Positions 11,016 through 23,200 of a stretch of 64,000 bases of DNA are shown in pieces. Position 1 is the first letter of the stretch; each line of letters opens with the position of its first letter. Below the pieces are notes generated by a model, which did not search any database, was not told the DNA's origin, and saw only the letters and a list, made by a program, of their open reading frames with translations. The DNA comes from Conchocele bisecta. Its lineage: Eukaryota; Mollusca; Bivalvia; Lucinida; Thyasiridae. The stretch spans positions 52,041,131-52,105,130 of the forward strand of contig CM055268.1 in assembly GCA_029237695.1 (NCBI GenBank). Direction: 5' to 3'. A program made the translations under genes and the position numbers.

Positions 11016-12130
11016 TATACCCCCCGCAACGAGTTGTGGGGGGGTATACTGGAGTCGGGTTGTCCGTCCGTCCGCATAAACTTAACATCAGAGAAATATT
11101 GTTATAACTTCTATTTCCTTCATCTAAAATGCTTCATATTTATACCCCCCGCAACGAGTTGTGGGGGGGGTATACTGGAGTCAGGTTGTCCGTCCGTGCG
11201 TCCGTCCGGATAAACTTAACATCAGAGAAATATTGTTATAACTTCTATTTCCTTCATCTAAAATGCTTGATATTTCACACATGCATTCCTGTAAGGCTCT
11301 ACTACCATGCTGTGCCAAATCCACGACCGTCCAACCCCCGCAGATCCCAAGGTCAAGGTCAATTACTTAGTCCGTAAACTTAACATCAGAGAAATATTGT
11401 TATAACTTCTATTTCCTTCATCTAAAATGCTTAATATTTCACACATGCATTCCTGTAAGGCTCTACTACCATGCTGTGCCAAATCCACGACCGTCCAACC
11501 CCCGCAGATCCCAAGGTCAAGGTCAAATACTTAGTCTCTTTACAAAACTTAACATCAGAGAAATATTGTTATAACTTCTATTTCCTTCATCTAAAATGCT
11601 TAATATTTCACACATGCATTCCTGTAAGGCTCTACTACCATGCTGTGCAAAATCCATGACCGTCCAACCCCCGCTGATCCCAATGTCAAAGTCAAATACT
11701 CTTTACAAAACTTAACATCAGAGAAATAAGTTATAACTTCTATTTTTTTTCATTGAAAATTCTTATTATTTCACTTGTGCATTCCTCTAAGGTTGTACTA
11801 TCATGCTGTCACAAATCTACGAGTGTCCAACCCCCGCTGATCCCAAGGTCAAGGTCACATACTTAGTCTCTTTACAAAACTTAACATCAGAGAAATATGT
11901 TAACTTCTATTTCTTTCATTGAAAATACTTAATATTTCATATGCTGTGACAAATCCCCGCTGATCTCGAGGTCAACGTCACATACATACCGTATAACCTC
12001 GACTTAACGACAAATAAAAAAATAAAAAAAAAAAATCAATTTTTTTTTTACCAATGACTGCCAATTTCAAACACAAATAATCCTTAAATCCTTATTTGTG
12101 TTTGAAATTGACGGTCCTTGATAATTTTTT

Positions 12131-12215
<85 letters not shown>

Positions 12216-12356
12216 TTTTTTTTTTTTTCTTTCACTGGCTAATAAACACAAACAAAAAAAAATACTTTTTTTGTGTTTGAAATTGACGGTCCTTGGTAAT
12301 TTTTTTCTTTTCTTCTTTTTTTTTTTTTTTTTCTTTTTTACTGGCTAATAAACCCG

Positions 12357-12405
<49 letters not shown>

Positions 12406-12670
12406 TTTTGTAAAATGTAACATCAGAGAAATCGGTTATAACTTCTATTTCCTTGCTCGGATCTGCTTCACATTTCACACACTCATTGCTCCAATGGACC
12501 TATACCACCCTGTGACAAATTCACGTTCATGCCGCTCGCGCTAATCCCAGAGTCAAGGTCACAAGCCCACACACTTGGAAATTTTTACATATTTTAGGGG
12601 TACCTGGGCCCACGCGGGGGGGGGGGGGGGGGGGGGGTATTCCGTAAGCCTCGCTTACTGACCAATCTAG
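11016..12670 (+). mobile_element. Helitron-like family b, copy 1
   Basis: The 5' cap tataccccccgcaacgag then ttgtggggggtata is a hairpin. It occurs twice (11016 and 11141, a 125-bp duplication) and is followed by gtccgtccgtcc. Monomers of about 155 bp follow (taacatcagagaaatattgt ... cccaaggtcaaggtca). Next come long T and C homopolymers with remnants of a MITE at 11989. The 3' end is gtaagcctcgcttac (hairpin) tgaccaatCTAG. The ends share a subterminal inverted repeat (ATACCCCC/GGGGGTAT). Confidence 0.65.
12118..12405. repeat. Poly-T and poly-C tracts with small hairpins
   Basis: Long T runs (about 12125-12230, 12310-12335) and a C run of about 50 nt (about 12356-12405) are separated by the palindromic motif tttcaaacacaaataa/ttatttgtgtttgaaa. 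The same arrangement occurs in family b copy 2. Exact lengths may be unreliable because homopolymers are prone to sequencing error. Confidence 0.8.
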
Positions 12671-12762
12671 TTTATTTAGGGTTGAAAGGGATATCAAGTG
12701 ATTCACCAATGGTTATTACGGTGTCCCGGTGTACAATGGTTATTATGTTGTGTGTATTTCAG

Positions 12763-12834
12763 GTGGTGGCGGTGGCAGCCGCGCCTGTTTCAAGTGTGGC
12801 GAGGAGGGCCACATGTCCAGGGAATGTCCCAAAG
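12763..12834 (+). CDS. DDX4: vasa/DDX4 exon D, one CCHC zinc knuckle
   Basis: This 72-nt exon has a tgtatttcag acceptor and a gtaaga donor, phase 1 at both ends. It encodes Gly-Gly-Gly-Gly-Ser-Arg and one CCHC knuckle ([15 protein letters not shown]), then Lys. It is nearly the same protein segment as exon B, with differences mostly at synonymous positions. It begins only 92 bp after the end of the Helitron-like element b copy 1. Confidence 0.92.
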
Positions 12835-13324
12835 GTAAGATAAGACACGCCATGCGATTTTGTACTCAAGAACATGTTGAATTTTCATGAAATATATTTA
12901 CAGAAATTGTGATGTATTTTCTATAAATGACGTCGGAAGATGATTACATTTTCATAGCAAATGGCGGAATTATATTCTGTACGTTTTAAAAATTGGATAT
13001 TTCTTGTACTAATCACAAGGGAATACATAAGTCGGTGTATGTGATTAAATGTATGAAAGTCTACTGAAGATTAATCAACATGCAACTCCGTCTTGGAGGT
13101 AAGCTTAGTGTCTAAAGTGTACTCATTAATTTCACTCAAGTGTTGCACTTGAACCTTTAGAATGTGTGACTTGGTGATTTTAGACTATTTAATCTGTGCG
13201 TTTGTCACTTCCCACAACCCCCATAACCTCTGGTTATTGAAACTGGGTCATCACATCCAATTTCCATTACTCGCCACACCCCAGCCACCCAGCCTGAGCC
13301 GTCGCCTATCATTTCTGCTTGAAT

Positions 13325-13650
13325 CAGTGCTGCAGATAAGGTGCGTATTTGCATAAATACCCAATTGAAATCAGAAGTAGAGAGTATCAAAAAACAATTA
13401 AAAATTTGTGGTATCTTGATCATGCTACAGAAAACAATAAACAGATCACAAATATAGCATATTTTCTTATTTTTCATGAAATACCAAGATGTGTTTTCAT
13501 TTAGAAGCAAACTATTCAATAAATGAGGTCTGCTGATGTGTAAACAGTAGTCTGGTTCTATTTTACACAATTAACATTTTGAAATACCCAATTGCTTCAG
13601 ATATGATGGAGTGGCAATACTCCATTACTAATTCCTTATCTGGAGCCCTG
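13325..13650. mobile_element. Y-family MITE, copy 1, 6-bp TSD
   Basis: The ends are CAGTGCTGCAGATAAGG at the left and CCTTATCTGGAGCCCTG at the right. It is flanked on both sides by ttgaat (13319-13324 and 13651-13656). The interior has the characteristic aaatacccaattgaaatc and gcatattttcttatttttca segments shared with copies at 43100 and 25211. The CAGGG-type ends and short TSD suggest the hAT superfamily. Confidence 0.8.
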
Positions 13651-14380
13651 TTGAATCTCGGCAATTTTATCCATAACCCCATGGTTATAGTTTGCAATGC
13701 TCTCTGCTAGAATTGTCTATGACATTGTTGAACAAAAGATAAACTTGCTTTCATTTCATTATTATGCCCCACGCTATGGCTGTTGTCAGTCCGTCTGGGC
13801 TGTAACATTGTCATTGATGGAGGGATTTCATAACTGCATAAATGTTCACCAAGATAAGATGGCGCGTCACTTGCACGACGTAGGTCAGTAGCTCAAAGGT
13901 CTAGGTTACACGTAACAGTGTTGATAGGCCGTTACACACCAACAACAGCAACAACAAGCGTACCAAATCTACGTTTTAATGCAATCCGTCATGTTTTTGG
14001 CGGCCATTATGATTATATCGGCCATTTTGGATTTCAGAATTATATTAAACTGTACAATAAACATATCCATTTATAACCTAAGTATGGCTAGAAAGCCTTG
14101 TTAGCCAGTCATATAATCACAAATTCGACATTTTAGTACATCAATATGAGAATACAAGATACCCGCCGATATGGCTGTCACAAAAATAGAACCAATTGTT
14201 TAATTTTATTTACATTAAGAAGTTGCTACAAACAAAAATAATTGAGCCGGAAGACGCTTTTTCGTAAAGAAAATCTGCTATTTGGCAGCCATTTTGTTGT
14301 TTTCAGGCATTTTACAAGAAGCAAAATATTAAATTAGATAACATAGTATGGATGCACCAAAAAACTAAGACTAATAAAAA

Positions 14381-15624
14381 CAGGGTTGGCCGGGAAATAC
14401 CGGGGGCGGGAATTCCCGGCGGGAAATACCGGTATTTCCCGTCCCGGGAAATACTCCCCAAAGTGGGAAATACCGGGAAATATGAATTTTGATGTTATTA
14501 TTTGATAATTAAAAGTTATTTAAATTAAGTTTTAAGCTCAGTAATAGTTAATTAAACAATCAACAACTTAATAATTAGATATAGGGGTTAATTACAATGT
14601 ATAGATCTGTTTCATTCCCAACTAGGGGTACTCATCAGGTGGAATATTTGGCAACCATGACATTTATATTTTGGTTGTATTAATTTTTTGTAAATTACAT
14701 CTTCATTTTTTAGGAAGCATCTGAGTGTCTACTAGATAGAATTCACAAGGATAACGTCATCATGATCATACTATGTTTAGACAACAGGCTGTTAATTGTC
14801 AACCTTCTCCCACACTAATATTCGGTATCAAGAAATGAGAATAAATGATCTTAGCATGCATGATGTGCATACACAGTCTCTTACAAGTCTTATATGACCG
14901 ACAATGTACTGTTTTTTTATGTTTTGCATTTGTATTACTTATTTGCATTATTATTATGACATTTATTTAATGTGAAGACTATGGGCCATGATGGTACGTA
15001 TGAGATACAGTACCTACAAATCGATAAAATTAGCCAAAAGCCTACTAATGTCTACTTATTTGCATGTACATTGATGAGACTTTAATATACTTTAATAAAC
15101 CATATCAGACTATGACAACAGGCTGTTAATTGTCAGCCTTCTCTCACACCTTTTGTGTCATACTGTATAATAAGAACTCGGGTGGTCTGTATATGGTCAT
15201 GTCAAGTTGTAAAACAATTACACTTACACTGTACATGGATTATCCGTTATCAACAGGGATATTCTCAAAATTCCAAAAGCAGCTTTTATTAGTGTCGGGT
15301 TACTACAGTAATGAGGGGTGTCCTCTGACATATACAATAAAACAGACAGTTGGCAAATAGTACATAGACTTGTATATAGGGAAGAAAATTGTCTAGAAAA
15401 TAATAATGTTTTTTTTCTCTAAATAAACTTATTATTTCTTTTTTTATTGCAGAATGTTTTACCTGTAGGCTTATCAGTCTACACAGATATAAATCATAGT
15501 AGATATAGGGGAATACAGAGACTCATCTTGACATTTTGGAATGAAAAAGACCAAGATTCATATTTCCCGGTATTTCCCGCCGTCCTGGGAAATACTCTTA
15601 TTTCCCGGGAAATTGCCAACCCTG
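14381..15624. mobile_element. hAT-like non-autonomous element, 8-bp TSD
   Basis: The termini CAGGGTTGGCCGGGAAATAC and ATTTCCCGGGAAATTGCCAA-CCCTG are inverted repeats rich in gggaaatacc units. They are flanked by an exact 8-bp duplication aataaaaa (14373-14380, 15625-15632). The interior of about 1.2 kb has no transposase ORF. It contains a direct repeat acaacaggctgttaattgtc near 14779 and 15117. The TSD length and CAGGG ends support hAT. Confidence 0.85.
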
Positions 15625-15714
15625 AATAAAAACTAGCTTTTTTTTTTCGATAATATAATGAGCCACGTTTTTATTTCGTGAAATTTTGTCAAATATTGAT
15701 TATATTACGAAAAA

Positions 15715-16260
15715 TTGATTTGTCTATGGGAATTTAACATGGGGGAAAAGTGGTAAGGAAGTGTGGGAGGAGTCAAAAAACGATTTTTTTTGGAAATTGA
15801 CTCAGAAACCTGACTAGTTTGCTTGGATATGATCTAACTAAGAAAACAAAAGTTAAATTTTAAAAATCGGTGCAGTATTTCTGAAATTAAAAAAGATTTC
15901 CCCATGTTAAATCCCCATAGACATCTTCACTCCTTGAAGATGTCTATGGGGATTTAACATGGGGAAATTTTGTTTTCGCAATAAAATCAATATTTTACCA
16001 AATTTATTTGTCTATGGGAATTTAACATGGGGGAAAAGAAAGGAGGTGGAGAAGCAGAGGTCGGGAGTAAAAAAAAACACAAAAAAAACACTTGTTTGGA
16101 AATTGACTCCGAACCCCGGCTAGATAGCTTGGAAATGATCTAAGAAAACAAGTTAAATTTTGAAAATCGGTCCACTATTTCTGAAATTAGAAAAATGTAT
16201 GTTAAATCCCCATAGATGTCTATGGGGATTTAACATGTGGAAATTGTTTTTTCGTAATAA
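15715..16260. repeat. Tandem hairpin-forming repeat
   Basis: The motif tgtctatggg(g/a)atttaacatg occurs repeatedly in both orientations. At 15896-15968 it forms a hairpin with 34-nt arms around a 5-nt loop (ctcct). At 16199-16236 it forms a second hairpin with 18-nt arms. The repeated unit includes cgaaaattgatttgtctatg and agaaaacaa(aa)gttaaattt. Confidence 0.75.
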
Positions 16261-16421
16261 AATCAATATTGGACCAAATTTCACAAAATAAAAAGAAGGC
16301 TCATTCTTAATTTTTTATAAAATTTAATATCGAAAAAAAATACTGTTTTTGCATTGTTTATTTGGCCGCAAAATTTGGGCAGGTTTCGTGAAACAGACGG
16401 CAGTTTCAATTCTGTTGACAG

Positions 16422-16751
16422 GTGGTGGTGGAGGCGGAGGATTTGGAAGTTCACGTGGGAGTGGCGGTGGATTCGGAAGCTCGGGCGGGGGAGGCGGGGG
16501 ATTCGGCAGCGGTGGGTTTGGTAGTGGAGGTGGAAGCAGTGGCGGGTTTGGTAGCAAAAGTGGTGGCGGGGATAATAAGAGCTGTTTCAAGTGTGGTGAG
16601 GAGGGACATTTCTCGCGGGAATGTCCGAATGCAGCGAAGAGTGGTGGTGGTGGCGGCGATGGCAAGGGCTGCTTCAAGTGTGGTGAACAAGGACACTTCT
16701 CCCGTGAATGTCCAAACGCAGAGAAAAGTGGCGAGGGTGGCCTCACCCTAG
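16422..16751 (+). CDS. DDX4: vasa/DDX4 exon E, Gly-Phe-rich segment and two CCHC knuckles
   Basis: This 330-nt exon has a tgttgacag acceptor and a gtaagg donor, phase 1 at both ends. The first half encodes a low-complexity GGGFGSS/GGFGSG region with one Arg-Gly. Such FG/RG-rich tails in Vasa drive germ-granule condensation. Two CCHC knuckles of a slightly different subtype follow: the central residues are FSREC (GHFSREC) instead of GHMSREC, and the second knuckle has CGEQGHF. The exon ends with GEGGLTL and one G that joins AC of the next exon to give Asp. The distinct subtype suggests these two knuckles are older than the exon B/C/D set. Confidence 0.93.
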   Translation: MVVEAEDLEVHVGVAVDSEARAGEAGDSAAVGLVVEVEAVAGLVAKVVAGIIRAVSSVVRRDISRGNVRMQRRVVVVAAMARAASSVVNKDTSPVNVQTQRKVARVASP

Positions 16752-16969
16752 GTAAGGCAGATTTACATTTTACAATGCTAGATTAAGAATCTTAATTTAG
16801 GATCTTGTCTGCTGTGTATGTACTTTAGTAACATTTTTTCACTAGGTTGGCGCTAGGATTTTGAAATTAGTAGCACTACAAATAGATCTCTTTGTTTCCT
16901 CACGATAATTTGAATAATGTTGGGCTGAATTCCATCATCAGAAAGTCCGGGGATTCTATCGTCCGCTGC

Positions 16970-17768
16970 AGACACTTGTCCCGAGCATAACTGGAACACC
17001 CTTTGGAATATTTTCATGAAACTTCACACATGCATAGACCACCACCCAAAGGTGTGACGCTCGCAAGAATAACAACTCTTGCCTCGCTAATTTTAGAGTT
17101 TTCTCCCTTTGTTATTTTTTTTCGCACTGATTTCTTGTCTGGAGCATAACTCGCCCTTTGAATAATTTCATGAAACTTCACACATAAAAGGACCCGCCCC
17201 CAATGTGTTGCACACAAGAATGACAACTCTCGCCTTGATTAATTTTCGAGTTATCTCCCTTTGTTTTTTCACGCACTGATTTCTTATAACTTGAACACCA
17301 TTAGGAATATTTTCATGAAACTTCACGCCTGCATAGACCACGACCTAAGGGTGCGTCTCGTGCAAGAATGACAACTCTTGCCTCACTAATTTTCGAGTTA
17401 TCTCCATTTTGTTTGTTCATGCCCTGTTTTCTTGTCTGGAGCATAACTTGAGCACCCTTTGGAATATTTTCATGAAATTTCACACATGCATAGACCACAA
17501 CCCAATGGTGTGTTGTGCACAATAATGACAACTCTTGCCTTGCAAATGTTTTAGTTGTTTCCCTTTGTTTTTTCGCACATTGATTTCTTGTCTGAGGCAT
17601 GTCTGGAAAACCCTTTTTCGCAAATTGATGTCCTGTCATCCAAAACTATTACTCTTTGGAATATTTTCATGATATTTCACACTTGCATAAACCGTTACCC
17701 CAAGGTGTGTCTCATGTAAGAACAACAACTCTCACCTTACTAACTTATTAGTTATCTCCTTTTATTTT
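16970..17768 (+). repeat. Family f tandem array, first copy
   Basis: About five monomers of 140-150 bp, each with catgaaacttcacacatgca tagaccac, aagaatgacaactcttgcc and ttatctccctttgtt. The clean 5' cap seen at 44023 is degenerate here (about 16947-16980). The minus-strand frames of about 70-108 codons in this array are repeats, not genes. Confidence 0.7.
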
Positions 17769-17769
17769 T

Positions 17770-18281
17770 AACTCGCCTGAGCAAAGCTCATTTGAGCTAT
17801 TGTTACCGCAATGTGTCCGTCGTCGTCGTCCGTGAACATTTTCAAACGTCTTCTCCTCGGTAACCATTGGGCCTATAGTCACCAAACTTCATGGTCATGG
17901 TCCTTAGGTAGAGGGATTACAAAATTGTTAAAGTTACGTAATTCAAGATGGCCGCCGTCTAAAAATAGCACAAATTCTTCAAAAATCTTAAGAACCGCCG
18001 ACCGGATTTCGACAAAACTTGAATGATTGATGTACAATGCTCTTTCAAAGTTGTTAAAATGGTGACCCCGGGGTCAAAAATGGGCGTGGCCCTTGAGGTC
18101 AAATTTTATTTTTGACCGAATATGGTCATGTTATATATCAAATCGAAGGTATCAACGAGGCGAGGCGATCACTCTGGTGCATTTATTGTCGAAATTGGAT
18201 GGTTATGTCATCCAAGATGGCCGCCGAAAGGTCAAAAAGTTGTTCTTTTATCAGATTTCAAAATTCTTCTTCACATGAACC
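17770..18281 (+). mobile_element. Helitron-like family a, 5' part, cut by element X
   Basis: It begins aactcgcctgagcaaagctc atttgagct, then ccgtcgtcgtcgtccgtg, then family a monomers. It stops within cttcacatgaac, exactly where element X (CAGGGCCCAACG) begins. The a sequence seems to resume at 30438 (accacttgactcatggtagc). Confidence 0.65.
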
Positions 18282-20226
18282 AGGGCCCAACGTTAACTTT
18301 TTTGTCACTAGACCAGTCGGGCTAGTACCTTTGGAAACTACTAGCCCTGACCTAATTTGTACTAGCCCCGACCTAATTTGTACTAGCCCCGACCTAATTT
18401 GTACTAGCCCTGACCTAATTTGTACAGCCCTGACCTAGTGAAGCGTAACTTGCATTAATTTATCAAAGTTTTTATTAAATTATACATGTATAGTTATTAT
18501 CAACTGACGTTCCATTGTACTTGTAGGAACTAGGACGCGATTGTCAATGGTAATTATGAAATATTGAAGTGGACAGTTTTGAAACCTATTCAGTGTGCAT
18601 TCCAGGAATGTTTAAAGTGGGGCCAGTTGACCCACCTCGTACACAAAGTTGGGGACATTTGAAAAAGGTATAGGCCAGGGCTCAACGTTAACTTTTTTTG
18701 TCACTAGACCAGTCGGGCTAGTACTTTTAGAAACTACTAGCCCTGACCTAATTTGTACTAGCCCCGACCTAGTGAAGCGTAACTTGCATTCATTTATCAA
18801 AGTATTTATTAAATTATACATGTGTAGTTATTATCAACTAACGTTCCATTGTACTTGTAGGAACCAGGGCTCGATTGTACTGATTGTTTGGTGCTACATG
18901 CATATAAAGCATATGTCAATGGGAATCAATTATGAAGCGGACAGTTTTGAAACCTATTCAGTGTGCATTACAGGAATTTTTAAAGTGGGGCCAGTTGACC
19001 CACCTCATACACAAAGTTGGGGACATTTGAAAAAGGTATAGACCATTGTAAATGACAAGAGAAAATATAATTAATGGAACTAACCATCACAGTTTCACGA
19101 AACACAGTGCTAAGTCATTTTCAAATCGGCTAACATAATGATCGTGATGATACAGGTATGTGTTTGAATGTAATTAATGTGTCCAACTACTGGTTATGTT
19201 GACTACTGGTTATGCAACAATGTAATTTAATAGTTGTATCATTGGAAGGTTTAACGTTCAAGAAACCAGTTGTTTACTTCTGAAAGAGTAATACAAAACT
19301 TATAACTACACAAATTAATCATGGAAGTGTCTGGGATGCAGCTAATATGCATATCATTTATACTGAAAACAAGCCAAAAAACGTCAGCAGCAGGTACTTC
19401 CGGTTTAAGCATTTCGTGTTTTTGTTCAATTGGTGACGATTAAATTCATCTTATCCAAGGTGTCAGATCAATGAATAATGATTCATTAAATGGGAAATTC
19501 TAATATCCACTGATTCGGCCTCCCAGCCCCCCAAAAAACAAGAACTTTAAGTGACTTACAATGTTCCATATCGGTTGAACTCATTTTCACTATGCTCATA
19601 TCAGGGCACAATATTTATTAGCATCGATGTTAGTAAAATCACGTGCTCAACAGCACGCCTCAGCCAATACAAATGATTTTCAGACAAGTTGTTTGACACA
19701 TTTGATCCACTGTGTGTGATTGGCCGAGTCACAGGCCGATTGCATGATCGTCTCAATGAGAATTCACTTTTTTTCAAGATAATTTTATGATCAATACGTA
19801 CGGTACTCACTGTCTGTGTATATTTCAGACAGCTTCCAATCAAACATTGCTATTTGGTGATGAAGTACCATCCTACTTCTTATGTAAATTAGCTTTACTC
19901 CGGACTTGATTGTTATGATTTAGTTCATTTATTGGATCCGGTCAAAATTACATCAGAATATCATAATGCCGTGCGGTATTGAGGTTTGCATTGTTGATAA
20001 TATATTTAAACTGTCCAGCCAAAAAACTGAACGAACTAGAGACGTACATCAGTGCACACATACTTTTAAATTCCCTCATTAAATTATATTCGATGGTAGC
20101 ATTGACCCCACTGTTTAATATGGGTGCGTTTTGGTTTGGGTACGAAATACAGAGGCCTACTACAAATATCATACCCAAAGCCTAGGCAAACCCGTCCGCC
20201 TGGAGTTGTAAATAAACTATTGTCTA
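18282..20226 (+). mobile_element. Element X, left portion
   Basis: It starts CAGGGCCCAACGTTAACTT and a second start (CAGGGCTCAACGTTAACTT) occurs at about 18676, so the first 390 bp are tandemly duplicated. Inside is a 21-bp tandem with core actagccc(t/c)gacctaattt at about 18345-18430. The X ends (CAGGGCTCAACG at left, gttgagccctg near 30425-30437) form a terminal inverted repeat. The copy is broken at 20226 by element Z1. Confidence 0.6.
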
Positions 20227-23200
20227 CCGTATTTAGGCGTGTATTACGCGCATTTTTTCAGCCCCATTTTTAATCCAGAAGACACCCTGCGCGTTACAAG
20301 TAGGAACATAAATTTCAAACATTTTTTCCAACTGATTTCTGCCAGTTTCACGCAAACAAAACAAGCCCGGAAACGGAAATGTCAATTTTTGACAGACGTT
20401 TAAATACGCATAGTGTGAAACAAGAGAAAATGAATCAATCGATATGAATGGGTGCGGTAAGTATAGATTGATGGTAAATTGGTATATTTTGGGATTTAAT
20501 ATAGCCAGGCTCGTAACATAAGAGGCTACGTGTATTAGAGGAAATTTACGTGTTTTCTGTATTTACGCTGGTGTATCGATTAGAGGTGCAACGATACGGT
20601 CAAACCCGTATTGCGATATATTGCGATACAACAAACCGATATTGCAATACGTATTGCGATATTATACCATATATGAACAAATAATAATAAAAACCAACAG
20701 GAGATAAAGAACAGTCTTTATTGTTTATTATTGTCATTAGAACACATCAAAACACTGTGTGGGTCAGGACTTTGCCCAGAAACGGTTGACATTAATGATT
20801 ATTTCTGGACAAGAGGAAATTAGGGAGAAGTGATCAAAATCTTATTTTTCCTGATTTTTTCTCTTACTTGTAGTAATCGCGTAACTGTATACCGTTTATA
20901 AACTTTATAGCTAGCCATAAGTCTACCCGCCCCATAAGTCGAGGCACGAAAATGAGCCCAAAAAATTAGTCTTGAGCTAAGTCGCAGCCCATAAGTCGAC
21001 TACTGAAAATTCGTCGGCTACTGGGTGCAGGCGAAATTATGTCATGAATCGCCTGTATTGCTTGGCTAAGTTTTGTACTTTCTGTAGTTTGTTTGAAGCA
21101 AATATGCTTCGCATAAATGTAGAAAATATATCATTTATGCTTACTGTACTATATTTATCGACTGTCACCCCGAGTGAAATGTAAAGGTCGTGTTTGAAAC
21201 ATTTTAATACACACATGTTCAATCGTAGTTCAATCGATGTGTTGTAAAAATGGGCTGTTACGTGAATTGGACAAACTTTATATAAACTAGTTAATCAGTT
21301 GCAATACTGTTGTTTTTTTATTGCAATAATACTTGTGTACAAGCATAAACATCATTAACTCCTACAGAGACAAACTAATTGTATTTATATCAAGTAAATA
21401 ATGATAATAGCAACTGGTCACAAATATTAGGAGGTAAATGGAACAGCCGTTACCTGGCAATTTCACAGCTGATCGGGTTAATGACCGGATACAGTGGCTT
21501 GTTTGATTTCAAGTCTGAATTGACTGGTGATGTGTGCAGTGCTTTTCTCTCATTTTTTGGGCTGTGACGGGAGAAATGGGTCTTATGGTATTTGCGACCA
21601 GTGTAGCTGCTGATCAAATTGCACATCCATTTAGCATGAGAACATTCTATTTTGCTTGTTATTATCATGCTGGGTGCTTCATTGATGGAATGGTGAGCTG
21701 TAAATATCGGAATTGTCGTGATCGCTATGCCATATACTGGTCGAAAATGTACTACACACGGTAACATACATTTTGCCAGCCGACAGTCCATACCGGTCGG
21801 TATTAGCCTCTCCTGTAGGATATTGTCCACGGGGCGCACACATTAGTGACTGCTTTTACATATAACACTGTATCTGTTTCCAGTCTCACGCAACGGGAGA
21901 CAAAATTATGCAGGCACAATTAGTAACAGGTTTTTAGTCATGTATGCTTCTCGTAAATTTATTGTGTTAATCGAGCAGACCTTCATTTCGTGGATGTCGC
22001 GAAACCACTTGCAAAATTTCTGTGAATGAAGTAATGATTGTTCATTCTGCCTGCAACTCATGGTATGATTTAACATAATTTATTTTAGAAACATAAAAGA
22101 AAAATACCGCCACTGCAGTACTCCAACCTATCTGGCAATAGAAATGGCACCAAGTCGTGATTTTCCCTGACCATTTTGTATCGGACTTTCGGTATATTAT
22201 TTTTATACACTAGCCATAAAATCTCACTACATGTATTAGTCATCTAATTGTGGCGTGTTTATTAAAAAATATTGACTTCTGTCATATTAAAAATTACGTT
22301 TTGAATGATTTTGAATAATTTTACACAATTATTTTAACACAAGATGGCGACCGAGAATATGGTGTAAATATCGCGATACGCGAAAACCGTACCGCGATAC
22401 ATATCGTCAGGATGACATATCGCAATATACCGGTATACCGGTATATCGTTGCACCACTAGTATCGATCTCATATCGGTCAAATGTTGCCTGTCGGGTATT
22501 GTTTGGTTGTACATTTTCAAAGTGACGTCACACGTCTGCCATTCTGTGAATAATTAATGAGGACAGATCATCTCAATCCCATAAGCGCTTGATGTAAGAT
22601 TTTAGATGCTAAATCAAGCGTCGCGCCCATTCAGATCGCATTCGGTAACACTCGGTAATGGTCGTTTTTCGTTGCTAGGTGCTGACTGACTGTGTTTCTA
22701 TTTTTGTAAAGTATTGACAAGTATTCACGCATCAATACCTTATGATATGTGCGACCAGCAAAGCTCCTGATTCATCTGCGCATACACTGTATGGGGCTGT
22801 GCTGGAATGTCGTGTATTCAGGCAGTACCTATGTATATTGTTAAACCTAATCAATAAACAGTTAATACACACTATCTGTACCTCCGTATATCCACGGTGG
22901 TTCACAGTGTCAATATTTAGCTGGGGGGAATTGTTTAGGGCCCATTTCTCGTGTGCAGTTCACTAGTAGGGAGTTTACACATGGCTAGCCTGCTGTGTGT
23001 TTGCGATTACGGGTAATTATGTTCTACACAAATGGCAAATATGGTGGAATTATATAAAACAAATTTCTTCGGAAGTAGGTTCAATAAGTTTATTACATGC
23101 ATCATGAATTTTTATTAAGCATATTAATGAGTAAATAACAATAAATATAACATACTTTTAGACAATATAAAGTTTAATTTATGCCACAAAGCTGACCTTT

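Larger units (their letters stand above)
8284..12762. other. vasa intron with several repeat insertions
   Basis: The intron holds an 'a'-family element in reverse orientation (about 8662-9229), an 'E'-family fragment (about 9233-9330), a c-like monomer (about 10060-10225), a SINE-like piece (about 10336-10770) and family b copy 1 (11016-12670). The open frames at 9589-9837 (+) and 9412-9786 (-) overlap each other and show no recognisable domain. I do not call them genes. Confidence 0.6.
12835..16421. other. vasa intron with Y1 MITE, hAT-like element and hairpin repeats
   Basis: Contents: Y1 at 13325-13650, a degenerate SINE-tail-like segment at about 13918-13957 (gttgataggccgttacac then caacaac repeats), a hAT-like element at 14381-15624, and tandem hairpin repeats at about 15715-16260. 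Nothing coding was seen. Confidence 0.65.

Noticed and set aside
12118..12348. Poly-Phe/poly-Pro frames in homopolymers (also 41676-41921, 12293-12544)
   Set aside because: They are translations of T and C runs in family b.
17014..17639. Minus-strand frames with repeated ...ARQELSLLCTTH... segments (also 44049-44483, 44595-44849)
   Set aside because: They come from the tandem monomers of family f. The apparent protein repeat reflects DNA repeats.
21450..21839. 129-codon minus frame as hAT transposase
   Set aside because: No hAT dimerisation motif or BED finger is visible, and the sequence overlaps a short dispersed repeat (ggagaaatggg...cgaccagtgtagc).
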